From Pseudomonas shirazensis (GTDB lineage: Bacteria; Pseudomonadota; Gammaproteobacteria; Pseudomonadales; Pseudomonadaceae), in NCBI RefSeq assembly GCF_014268785.2, contig NZ_JABWRD020000003.1, forward strand, positions 558,001-622,000: a stretch of DNA of 64,000 nt, read 5' to 3'. The notes below the pieces were generated by a model. The model was not told the origin of the DNA, ran no database searches, and worked only from the letters and a program-made list of their open reading frames with translations. Shown in pieces: positions 35,163 to 43,888 of this stretch. Position numbers and translations under genes: made by a program. Each line of letters starts with the position of its first letter. Positions within the stretch are counted from its first letter, which is position 1.

Positions 35163-38100
35163 TGCTCAAGCGTTTCCTCAAAGGCATTGGCCTGCAGCCG
35201 AATTCGGCAGCAGAAAAGACTAAGCCGGCTTTTTCCATTGAGGAGCAGGGTATCTGTTATCCCCTGAGCTTGGCGGAGAATACCGAGTCCTGGTCGCTGG
35301 CCAGTTATCTTGATCAGCTGGAAGAAGAAGAATTCGTCTCCCAGCTGAGCGATCGCTGGCTGCTGACGTGGGATGAGCTCTACCGGCTGCTGGATGAGCC
35401 CGAGCACGTAACAAGCCTGCCGCTATTGGGGTTGCCGCCGCTGACAGTCCTTATCCCTCAATTGAGCAGCCAGGGCAGCCTTGCCTCAGACGATTTCAAA
35501 GTCTCCATCAGTGGCTGGCGTGATCCGCAGTCCAATGCCAATGTGCAGGTGCAGCGAACGGGGGCCATCGTTCAATATCAGGGAGCCACAGAACTGCTGC
35601 CTGAGGCGTCCTGGAAACTGACTGGTGCTGTACGACAGCTTTATCTGGCACAACAAAATGAGCCCGGTGAAGTAACCAACCAGATCGGCTGGGCCAGCAT
35701 CAGAAAGCTAGCGCGCAAGGCTGGCGCTGGTATGGATGGCTTCCTGGACAAGACCGTCGTTATCAAACCCGAGAAGCTGCGGCTCAATCCACGGAAGTCG
35801 ACGCTAGGCGACACACCGGTTATCGAGTTGCAACCGAGCTTTGATGGCCAGCCGGCCAACTGGCTTGAGAGTTTTGACGGTGCCAAGCAGGTTCAGGATC
35901 GATACCGGGTAACGGGTGACGATGGTTCGTTGACTCATGTTCTGATTGAGCCTGAAGTCAAATCGGTATTGGACTACGTGCGCTCGCTGCCCGGGCGTCG
36001 AGTTGCTGGTGACGATGCCCTTTCATTCGTCCGTAACCCTTACAGCACACTCGGCGAAAGTGCCGCGCACGTGCTGGATGCCGAGGACTATGAAGAGGAG
36101 CTCGCCGAGGCGGGTATTTTCTTTCATCGTTTCCATCTGGAACCCCAACTGTATGAAGCGGGCCAGCGTATCGAGCAGGTAACGCTGACGCTCGAAGCGA
36201 TTTCTCCAACCCCGCAAGCGCCCATCGAAATTGAGTTCAAAGCCGCCCATGAATTCGCGCCGCTGGTGCATGAACTGCACCTGAAGTTGGCCGCCGGCAT
36301 GCCTGCAGGCTTCTGGCAGGGCTATGAGCTGGAACTCAGCGATTTTGATTTTCGCCAGTTGGCAGGCATCAATGACCTGCTCAAGCGTTGGCAAAACGAA
36401 GCGGCCGGAATCGAGTTTGAATCGGTCTTGGACCTTTCTCTCTACGGCGACCGTGTGACAGGCATTGGTGAGGCGGAAAGAATTACTTCGCCTTTCTTGG
36501 TCAAAGAGGCGACCGAGAATTGGTTGCCGAAAGATGTGGCAGCGCTGGGCATCGACGCAGAAATCCTGGGTCGGTGGGATCCTTCCGATCGTGCTCAATT
36601 TGAAGCGTTTGGGCAGCGGCTGGATGAAGCACGCGCTGCCGGTGATGACTCGGTCTGTTTGCCAGAGTCCGAAACACCACTCTCGATTGCCGCAGCAGAA
36701 CAACTGTTAGATGCCTGGTCGAAGAAGATTTTACCTGTCGAGACCGGCCAGGTTGAGCAACGGGAGAAAGTTGGCCGCGCCGTACTGCAAATCGGCCACA
36801 ACATTGACGAGCCGACTTACGTACAGGTACGTCAAGCAGCGCTACGCGCCGCTTTGGATGCAACGCCAGAGTTGCCTGGTTTGCTCAAGCCTGAGGTCGT
36901 TCTGCGGGACCATCAGTTGCAAGGCGTGGCGTGGTTGCAGCATTTGTTCCGCTTGGCCCCCACGGACGTATCGGGTTGCTTGCTCGCTGATGACATGGGG
37001 CTTGGGAAAACGATCCAACTGCTCACCTTCCTGGTCTGGTACTTGGAGCAGTATCCAAAAGATCAGCCAACACTGATCGTCGCTCCGGTTTCGTTGCTCG
37101 ATAACTGGGAGCGAGAGCTTCACCGATTCTTCTTTGCTGACGCACTGCCCGTATTGAAGCTGTATGGCTCAGCCTTGAGTGCGGTGAAGTTCAAGAAAGA
37201 TGAAATCCCTGCGGACTTGAAAGCCAAAGGCATCAAGAACCTGCTGCGCCCAGGTTGGATGGGCGATGCCCGAATTGTCCTGACGACATACGAGACATTG
37301 CGCGATCAGGAGTTTTCCCTGGCGCGCCAGCAATGGTCCATCGTCGTGTGTGACGAAGCTCAGAAGTTGAAGAACCCGGCGGCACTGGTGACTCAGGCGA
37401 TCAAAGCCATTCCCGCACGGTTCCGAGTGGCGTGTACCGGTACGCCGGTCGAGAACACCCTGATCGATCTCTGGTGCCTGTTCGACTTCATTCAGCCAGG
37501 ATTCCTGGGCGGCTTGAACCAATTCGGTCGCGACTATCAGCGCCCCATCGAAGCCGCACTGGAGCGTGATACGGATGCGTTGGAACGCCTGCGTGGGCTT
37601 ATCGAACCGCAGACTTTGCGGCGGACCAAGCAGGACATCGCCAAGGACCTGCCGGCCAAAATCGAAGACGCAGCATGCCGTTCACTCGGCATGCATGCCT
37701 TGCAGCGTAACCTGTATCTGTCCGAAATATCCGCATACAGCCAGAAGCAGCAGATCGAAGAACAACTCGATCAGAAGACCTCCGGTATGCTGGGGTTGCT
37801 GCACAAGCTCAAGCTGATTTGTGCCCATCCTTACAGCGTGCAGCCTGACACGCGCTTGCGCGACAACTCGCCGAAACTGCAGTGGTTGATGCAGACGCTC
37901 GAGTCGATCAAAAGGGTTGGCAACGGCGACAAGGTCATCGTCTTTACCGAGTTGCGAGATATCCAGCGGGAACTTCAGCACGCGATTCAGCAGCATTTCG
38001 GGTTTCGGGCGACGGTCATCAATGGCGATACCAGTACCAGCAGGCAGAGCGCCAATAGCCGGCAGAGGCTGATCGATCAATTCCAGGAGCTGCCAGGTTT

Positions 38101-38410
38101 CGCCGTCATCATCCTGTCCACCATCGCCGTCGGATTCGGGGTGAACGTGCAGGCCGCCAACCACGTCATTCACTTTACGCGCTGCTGGAATCCGGCCAAG
38201 GAAGATCAGGCGACGGATCGGGCCTATCGGATTGGGCAGCAAAAAGATGTGTATGTGTACTACCCGACGGTTCGGGATGCGACGATGCCGACGTTTGAGG
38301 CGACGCTGGATGAGCTGCTGAGTAAGCGGCGCGCGTTGGCGCGAGATATGTTGAGTGGGGCTTCAGAGCTTCAGGCTTCAGATTTTGAGGCTGTGCTAAA
38401 CACGCAGTGA
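35162..38410 (+). CDS. zorD: ZorD, SNF2-type helicase/nuclease effector (Zorya type I)
   Basis: 1,082 residues from the ATG at 35162, overlapping the zorC stop by one base (TGATG) with GGAGAG upstream. The N-terminal ~570 residues are unique to the family. The SNF2 motor follows: DDMGLGKT (Walker A, about 607-614), VVCDEAQKLKNP (about 730), a CTGTPVENTLIDLWCL motif III region, VIFTELRDIQ, and the arginine-finger segment ATDRAYRIGQ (about 1017-1026). In Zorya type I, ZorD is the effector that degrades invading DNA. The presence of this large SNF2 protein and ZorC separates this from type II, which has ZorE instead. Confidence 0.93.
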   Translation: MLKRFLKGIGLQPNSAAEKTKPAFSIEEQGICYPLSLAENTESWSLASYLDQLEEEEFVSQLSDRWLLTWDELYRLLDEPEHVTSLPLLGLPPLTVLIPQLSSQGSLASDDFKVSISGWRDPQSNANVQVQRTGAIVQYQGATELLPEASWKLTGAVRQLYLAQQNEPGEVTNQIGWASIRKLARKAGAGMDGFLDKTVVIKPEKLRLNPRKSTLGDTPVIELQPSFDGQPANWLESFDGAKQVQDRYRVTGDDGSLTHVLIEPEVKSVLDYVRSLPGRRVAGDDALSFVRNPYSTLGESAAHVLDAEDYEEELAEAGIFFHRFHLEPQLYEAGQRIEQVTLTLEAISPTPQAPIEIEFKAAHEFAPLVHELHLKLAAGMPAGFWQGYELELSDFDFRQLAGINDLLKRWQNEAAGIEFESVLDLSLYGDRVTGIGEAERITSPFLVKEATENWLPKDVAALGIDAEILGRWDPSDRAQFEAFGQRLDEARAAGDDSVCLPESETPLSIAAAEQLLDAWSKKILPVETGQVEQREKVGRAVLQIGHNIDEPTYVQVRQAALRAALDATPELPGLLKPEVVLRDHQLQGVAWLQHLFRLAPTDVSGCLLADDMGLGKTIQLLTFLVWYLEQYPKDQPTLIVAPVSLLDNWERELHRFFFADALPVLKLYGSALSAVKFKKDEIPADLKAKGIKNLLRPGWMGDARIVLTTYETLRDQEFSLARQQWSIVVCDEAQKLKNPAALVTQAIKAIPARFRVACTGTPVENTLIDLWCLFDFIQPGFLGGLNQFGRDYQRPIEAALERDTDALERLRGLIEPQTLRRTKQDIAKDLPAKIEDAACRSLGMHALQRNLYLSEISAYSQKQQIEEQLDQKTSGMLGLLHKLKLICAHPYSVQPDTRLRDNSPKLQWLMQTLESIKRVGNGDKVIVFTELRDIQRELQHAIQQHFGFRATVINGDTSTSRQSANSRQRLIDQFQELPGFAVIILSTIAVGFGVNVQAANHVIHFTRCWNPAKEDQATDRAYRIGQQKDVYVYYPTVRDATMPTFEATLDELLSKRRALARDMLSGASELQASDFEAVLNTQ

Positions 38411-38820
38411 TATGTCAATTTTAGGTACAGGTGCGCTCGTCTCCGAGCGTGCCATTCTGCAATAAATAGCGAGCTAGGACGAGTACGTCAGTGGTATCTG
38501 AATGGATTTCTTACCTGTTCGCACGTCCAGTGTTGGCACCGAAAGCTCAGCCGCTTAATGTTCGTGGCACCCAGAGCAGCAGGCCAGCCTCCACGGCATC
38601 ATGGTGATTCGTCGATGGTGTGGGAACAGTGCCCAAATAGGGCCAATATGCTGGCCCGATGAGGCCGAAGTAGATATGGTTCGCCTGTTTTCCGCAGGCA
38701 AAGCTATCGCTTCGCTACAGATATCCGCTGATCCCTATGTGGCGCCGGTGGCCTGGACTTTTCCTGAGCGCGCACAAGACGACGCCTGCTTACTTACTTA
38801 TTACCCAGCTAGGATTGCCA
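38411..38820. other. Spacer between Zorya and type I RM operons
   Basis: No convincing gene. A small stem (cgctcg/cgagcg, 38434-38449, loop tctc) lies 24 bp after zorD but lacks a U run. The hsdM promoter must lie in the right half; I see no strong consensus boxes. Confidence 0.4.
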
Positions 38821-41298
38821 ATGGCTATCAAGAAATCCGATCTTTACTCCTCCCTCTGGGCCTCGTGTGACGAGCTGCGCGGTGGGATGGATGCCAGCCA
38901 GTACAAGGACTACGTCCTGTTCATGCTGTTCATCAAGTACATCTCCGACAAGTACGGTAACTCGGATGACTTCGCGCCACCGGTCAACATCCCGCCGGGC
39001 GCCAGCTTCGAAGACATGATCGCCCTCAAGGGCAAGGCCGACATCGGCGACAAGATCAACACTCAGATCATTCAGCCGCTGATCGATGCCAACGCCCGGC
39101 TTGCGCGCAGCGACTTCCCCGACTTCAACGACCCGAACAAGCTGGGCGAAGGCGATGCGATGGTGCAGCGCCTTACCAACCTGGTTGCCATCTTCGAAAA
39201 GCCCGACTTGGATTTCTCTAAAAATCGCGCCGAGAACGATGACATTCTCGGCGACGCCTACGAATATCTGATGCGTCATTTCGCCAGCGAAAGCGGCAAG
39301 AGCAAGGGGCAGTTCTACACCCCATCGGAAGTCAGTCGCGTTATTGCCCAAGTCATCGGTATCGGCCCGGCCAATGCCGTGGCCAAGACGAGTGTCTATG
39401 ACCCGACTTGCGGCTCAGGTTCGCTGTTGCTGAAAGTGGCGGACCAAGCGGGTACGCACATCACCCTGGAAGGGCAGGAGATGGACGTGACCACCGCCGG
39501 TCTCGCTCGCATGAATATGATCCTGCACGACTTCCCGACCGCCAACATTCTGCAGGGCAACACACTGTCCACGCCCAAGTTCAAGGACGGCGAGCAGCTG
39601 CGTACTTATGACTATGTAGTGGCCAATCCGCCGTTCTCGGTCAAGAGCTGGAGCGTCGGGCTGACGCCAGCCAATGACCCCTATCAGCGTTTTGCCTGGG
39701 GTGAGCCGCCGGCCAAGCAGGGCGACTATGCCTTTTTGCTGCATATCATCCGGTCGATGAAAAGTACCGGCAAAGGCGCCTGCATTCTGCCCCACGGCGT
39801 GCTGTTTCGTGGCAATGCCGAGGCAGTGATCCGTGAGCAACTGGTGCGCTCTGGGTACCTCAGAGCCATTATCGGTCTGCCGGCTAACCTGTTTTTCGGC
39901 ACAGGCATTCCCGCTTGCATCCTGGTGCTGGACAAGGAAAACGCCAGTGCGCGCAAAGGCATTTTCATGATTGATGCCGCGAAGGGCTTTATCAAGGAAG
40001 GCCCGAAGAATCGCCTGCGCGATCAGGATGTGCACAAGATCGTCGATACCTTTATCCGGCTGGATGAGAGCGACTCACGCTACGCGCGCATGGTGACCTT
40101 CGATGAAATCAGCGATCCGAAGAACGACTTCAACCTTAACCTGCCGCGCTATATCGACAGTACCGAGCCTGAGGACATTCAGGACATCGACGGCCATTTG
40201 CGCGGTGGCATTCCCGAGCGTGACATCGACGCCTTTGACCGCTACTGGCAGGTTATGCCTGCATTGCGCTCGGCGTTGTTCAAAGCGGCCAGTCACCCCG
40301 GTTATTTTGAGCTTGTCAGCCCTGAGGTGAAGCAGGTCATTTTCGGTCATCCGCAGTTCACGGCCTTCAAGGCTGGCGTGGATAAGCTTTTCAATCAATG
40401 GGTGGCGGACAGCGTCCCTCAGTTGAAAAGCTTTGCAGCCAACAGCCACCCCAAGGAGCTGATTGCCACATTGTCAGAAGACCTGCTCAGTGCTTTTGCC
40501 GAAGCGCACCTGCTTGACCATTACGACATCTATCAGCACCTGATGGACTACTGGGCCGGGACCATGCAGGACGACTGCTACCTGATCAGCGCCGACGGCT
40601 GGAAGGCCGGAGCTCAAGTGCGCGAAATCCTCAAAGTAAAGGATAAGAACAACAAGCTGGGCTGGGCCGAGAAACATGATTACTGCCAAGGCAAGCGCCG
40701 ATTCAAGTCCGACCTGATTCCGGTCGAGATTCTGATTGCCCGCTATTTCGTGGCCGAGCGTAGCGCCATTGAAGACCTTGAAACCCGACTTGCCTGCGTC
40801 GAGCAAAGCATGAGCGAAATGCTTGAGGAGCACAGTGGTGAGGATGGCTCGCTTAGCGAGGTGATCGAGGGCGAGGGTGATAAGCAGAAGGTCACGGCCA
40901 AAGCGATCAGGGCACGACAACGCGAGATTGGCATGGATCCGGATTATGAGGATGAATTCAAGATATTGGCCGGATACGACGCGTTGATCGACCAGCAAAG
41001 CGCCCTCAAGGCAGATCTCAAAAAGGCTGAGGAAGGCCTCGACAGCAAGATCCACGCTAAGTACCCGCTGCTTAGCGAGGACGAGATCAAAACACTGGTG
41101 GTGGACGATAAGTGGGTGGCCACCCTGGCCACTGCTGTACAGGGTGAACTGGACCGCGTGTCCCAGACACTGACCGGACGCATCCGCGAGCTAAGTGAGC
41201 GCTACGCGACACCTTTGCCGCAGCTCACCGATGAAGTAGCCATGCTTGCCAGTTGTGTGGAAGAACATCTGAAAAAGATGGGGGCGGTATGGCAATGA
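38821..41298 (+). CDS. hsdM: Type I restriction-modification methyltransferase subunit
   Basis: 825 residues from the ATG at 38821 (AGGA upstream); the open frame extends 28 codons further without family similarity. It contains the HsdM N-terminal helical domain, the SAM-binding motif VYDPTCGSGSLLLKV (about 192-206) and the N6-adenine catalytic NPPF (about 269). Its C-terminal ~300 residues are an extension with coiled-coil character beyond the usual ~500-residue HsdM length; such long HsdM forms exist. It methylates adenine in the target sequence chosen by HsdS and also joins the restriction complex. First gene of the RM operon. Confidence 0.95.
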   Translation: MAIKKSDLYSSLWASCDELRGGMDASQYKDYVLFMLFIKYISDKYGNSDDFAPPVNIPPGASFEDMIALKGKADIGDKINTQIIQPLIDANARLARSDFPDFNDPNKLGEGDAMVQRLTNLVAIFEKPDLDFSKNRAENDDILGDAYEYLMRHFASESGKSKGQFYTPSEVSRVIAQVIGIGPANAVAKTSVYDPTCGSGSLLLKVADQAGTHITLEGQEMDVTTAGLARMNMILHDFPTANILQGNTLSTPKFKDGEQLRTYDYVVANPPFSVKSWSVGLTPANDPYQRFAWGEPPAKQGDYAFLLHIIRSMKSTGKGACILPHGVLFRGNAEAVIREQLVRSGYLRAIIGLPANLFFGTGIPACILVLDKENASARKGIFMIDAAKGFIKEGPKNRLRDQDVHKIVDTFIRLDESDSRYARMVTFDEISDPKNDFNLNLPRYIDSTEPEDIQDIDGHLRGGIPERDIDAFDRYWQVMPALRSALFKAASHPGYFELVSPEVKQVIFGHPQFTAFKAGVDKLFNQWVADSVPQLKSFAANSHPKELIATLSEDLLSAFAEAHLLDHYDIYQHLMDYWAGTMQDDCYLISADGWKAGAQVREILKVKDKNNKLGWAEKHDYCQGKRRFKSDLIPVEILIARYFVAERSAIEDLETRLACVEQSMSEMLEEHSGEDGSLSEVIEGEGDKQKVTAKAIRARQREIGMDPDYEDEFKILAGYDALIDQQSALKADLKKAEEGLDSKIHAKYPLLSEDEIKTLVVDDKWVATLATAVQGELDRVSQTLTGRIRELSERYATPLPQLTDEVAMLASCVEEHLKKMGAVWQ

Positions 41299-42482
41299 AG
41301 GCGGGCTATAAGCAAACGGAAGTGGGGGTTATTCCAGATGATTGGGATGTCTCTACGGTCGGAGCAGAATTCGAAATTAAACTCGGCAAGATGCTTGACT
41401 CTGAAAAGAACGTCGGTGTATCGAAGCCCTACCTAGGTAATAAATCGGTTCAGTGGGGGCGAATTGACCTCAGTGACCTTCCAACTGTTCCAATGACTCG
41501 TGCAGACCTTGAAAAATATCGCCTTCGAGAGGGGGATTTGCTGGTGTGCGAAGGTGGGGATGTTGGTCGTGCCGCGCTCTGGAATTCGCCATTGGAGGAA
41601 TGTTATTACCAGAAGGCACTTCACCGTCTGCGGCCCCTTCGCGGTTTCGATTCACGGCTCATGGTCGAGTTACTTCGTCATTGGTCTGATCGTGGACTAC
41701 TCGCGAATTATGTGACTCAGACCAGCATCGCGCATCTTCCCCGTGAGAAATTCATGGGAGTACCTGTGCCCGTTCCTCCCGTCCCAGAACAACGCGCCAT
41801 CGCGACGGCATTGAGCGATGTGGATGCGCTGCTGAGCGCGTTGGAGCGGCTTCTCGCCAAGAAGCGCGATCTCAAACAGGCTGCCATGCAACAACTTCTC
41901 ACCGGCCAAACTCGCCTCCCTGGCTTTTATGGTGAGTGGGAGGTGAAACGCCTGGGGGAAATGGGAGAGATCGTGATGGGGCAATCACCAAGCTCCTCTA
42001 ACTACAATTCGCAAGGCGATGGACTCCCGTTGATCCAAGGAAATGCGGACATTGCAAACCGCAAAACGATCAAGCGTGTATTTACGACCCAAATCACGAA
42101 ACGAGGACGAGCAGGCGACATACTGATGTCGGTTCGTGCTCCTGTTGGGGAGGTATCGCGTGCGACTTTCGATCTGTGCATCGGGCGCGGTGTTTGTGCA
42201 ATCCGCTATCCGAATGACTTTCTTTATCATTACCTCATTTTTCTTGAACCGATGTGGGCCAAGCATTCAAAGGGCTCGACTTTTGAATCCGTGAACTCTA
42301 CTGATGTGAGGGGGGTCGAGATTCAACTGTCGTCCGATCTCCCTGAACAAATCGCCATTGCCGCCGTGCTATCCGATATGGACGCAGAACTGGCCGCTCT
42401 TGAGCAGCGCCTGGCCAAAACCCGCACCCTCAAGCAGGGCATGATGCAAGAACTGCTAACCGGAAGAATCCGACTGCTATGA
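41295..42482 (+). CDS. hsdS: Type I RM specificity subunit
   Basis: 395 residues from the ATG at 41295, which overlaps the hsdM stop (ATGA); an in-frame ATG at 41289 is an alternative. Two target-recognition domains are visible, each followed by a conserved helix: about 1-150 then VPPVPEQRAIATALSDVDAL and LLAKKRDLKQAAMQQLLTG; about 215-350 then LPEQIAIAAVLSDMDAELAA and RLAKTRTLKQGMMQELLTG. The paired helices form the coiled-coil spacer of HsdS and the duplicated layout predicts a bipartite recognition site. The sequence recognised cannot be predicted by eye. Confidence 0.95.
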   Translation: MKAGYKQTEVGVIPDDWDVSTVGAEFEIKLGKMLDSEKNVGVSKPYLGNKSVQWGRIDLSDLPTVPMTRADLEKYRLREGDLLVCEGGDVGRAALWNSPLEECYYQKALHRLRPLRGFDSRLMVELLRHWSDRGLLANYVTQTSIAHLPREKFMGVPVPVPPVPEQRAIATALSDVDALLSALERLLAKKRDLKQAAMQQLLTGQTRLPGFYGEWEVKRLGEMGEIVMGQSPSSSNYNSQGDGLPLIQGNADIANRKTIKRVFTTQITKRGRAGDILMSVRAPVGEVSRATFDLCIGRGVCAIRYPNDFLYHYLIFLEPMWAKHSKGSTFESVNSTDVRGVEIQLSSDLPEQIAIAAVLSDMDAELAALEQRLAKTRTLKQGMMQELLTGRIRLL

Positions 42483-43888
42483 CAAACCTGAGCATGGAAG
42501 CGATTCAAGCGCAGCAGGCTACTGAACTATCCAGCAAGATCATCAGCGTCTACGAACTGCTCATGGATTCTGCGCTGGATATCCCCCAGTACCAACGCCC
42601 CTACAAGTGGACCGGCAAGAACATCAATCAACTGTTCTCCGATATCGCCATCCATAAGGACAAGTCGGCTTACCGCCTGGGGACTATCGTTTTTCACCAG
42701 GAAGGCGAGACAAAGAACATCGTCGATGGCCAGCAGCGGACTATCAGCCTGCTGCTGACGGCCCGTGCGCTGATCCAGCGGAACAAAGAAAAGAAACTCG
42801 AACGCAAAGACCTGCAGGATCGCTTGCTCAAGCTTGAGCAAGCGATGGTGAACCCAAGCTTTACCAGCGAGATCTCGCAGAAGAACATCCACAGCAATTA
42901 CCTTGAGGTGGCCCGCATCGTTTCCCGTGCGGACTTTACCGAGGCGCATATCGACTTCTTCCTGAACAATTGCCAGGTCGTGGCAGTCGCGCTTAACGAT
43001 GTGTCGGAAGCCTTCCAGTTCTTCGACTCGCAGAATGCTCGGGGCCGGGATCTGGAGCCCCATGATCTGCTCAAGGCTTACCATCTGCGTGAGTTCAGCT
43101 CGCGTGACGAGCCATTGAAGGCGGCCACCGTGGCGCATTGGGAAAACAGTGACACCGAGGAGCTGGCCACGCTGTTCTCGCAGTACCTGTACCGCATCCG
43201 CAATTGGTCGAAAGGGATTTCGGCGCGTTATTTCAGCAAGGATGACGGCGACTTGTTCAAGGGCGTGAACATCGACACCGTGGCCAGCTACCCCTATGTG
43301 GAGCAGTTGCGTATCGCCCACCATTTTGTCGATAACTACAACGGGCAGTACGAGCGCAAGATCGACTCGCGCGAGCTTGGTTTTCCCTTCCACCTGGATC
43401 AGATCATCATCAATGGTCGGCGCTTCTTTGAGCTGATCAGCCACTACCAGGGCAAAGTGGCGCGGATCAGCGCCGAGTCCTGGAACGGGCATGAGTTGGT
43501 GGGGGCGGAAGGGCTCGATGGCTATGCGAAAACCATTATGGATACCCTCAATAGCTACCCGGCAAGAACCCGCACCGGCGATTGCTACGTACGGGCGATG
43601 TTCGATTGCCTGCTGATCTATTACATCGACAAGTTCGGCCACGCGGATATCTCCCGGGCCATCGAGAAGATTTTTATCTGGGCCTATAGTCTGCGCCTGC
43701 AGATGCAGGTGGTGCAGTTGGCCAGCATGGATAACCACGTACTCAAGAACAACCTGTTCAGGCTGATCAAGGACGCCACTCGCCCTGCTGACTTTATTAA
43801 CTGCAGCCTGCGGGTATTGAGCGGCATCAATTCAACCAGGACCGATGAGATCAAGGCTCTGTTCAGGGATATGAAATATTATGAGTAG
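42479..43888 (+). CDS. DUF262 protein inside the type I RM operon
   Basis: 469 residues; its ATG overlaps the hsdS stop (ATGA). The N-terminal half is a DUF262 (GmrS-like, ParB/Srx fold) domain with IPQYQRPYKWT and the NTP-site motif NIVDGQQRTISLLL (about 79-92). No DUF1524 HNH motif is seen in the C-terminal half. DUF262 is the nucleotide-hydrolysing part of type IV GmrSD restriction enzymes. Placed between hsdS and hsdR and overlapping the next gene by 8 bp, it must be co-translated with the RM system. It probably acts with the following nuclease-bearing paralogue, as sensor or regulator, but this is inference. Confidence 0.85.
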   Translation: MTNLSMEAIQAQQATELSSKIISVYELLMDSALDIPQYQRPYKWTGKNINQLFSDIAIHKDKSAYRLGTIVFHQEGETKNIVDGQQRTISLLLTARALIQRNKEKKLERKDLQDRLLKLEQAMVNPSFTSEISQKNIHSNYLEVARIVSRADFTEAHIDFFLNNCQVVAVALNDVSEAFQFFDSQNARGRDLEPHDLLKAYHLREFSSRDEPLKAATVAHWENSDTEELATLFSQYLYRIRNWSKGISARYFSKDDGDLFKGVNIDTVASYPYVEQLRIAHHFVDNYNGQYERKIDSRELGFPFHLDQIIINGRRFFELISHYQGKVARISAESWNGHELVGAEGLDGYAKTIMDTLNSYPARTRTGDCYVRAMFDCLLIYYIDKFGHADISRAIEKIFIWAYSLRLQMQVVQLASMDNHVLKNNLFRLIKDATRPADFINCSLRVLSGINSTRTDEIKALFRDMKYYE

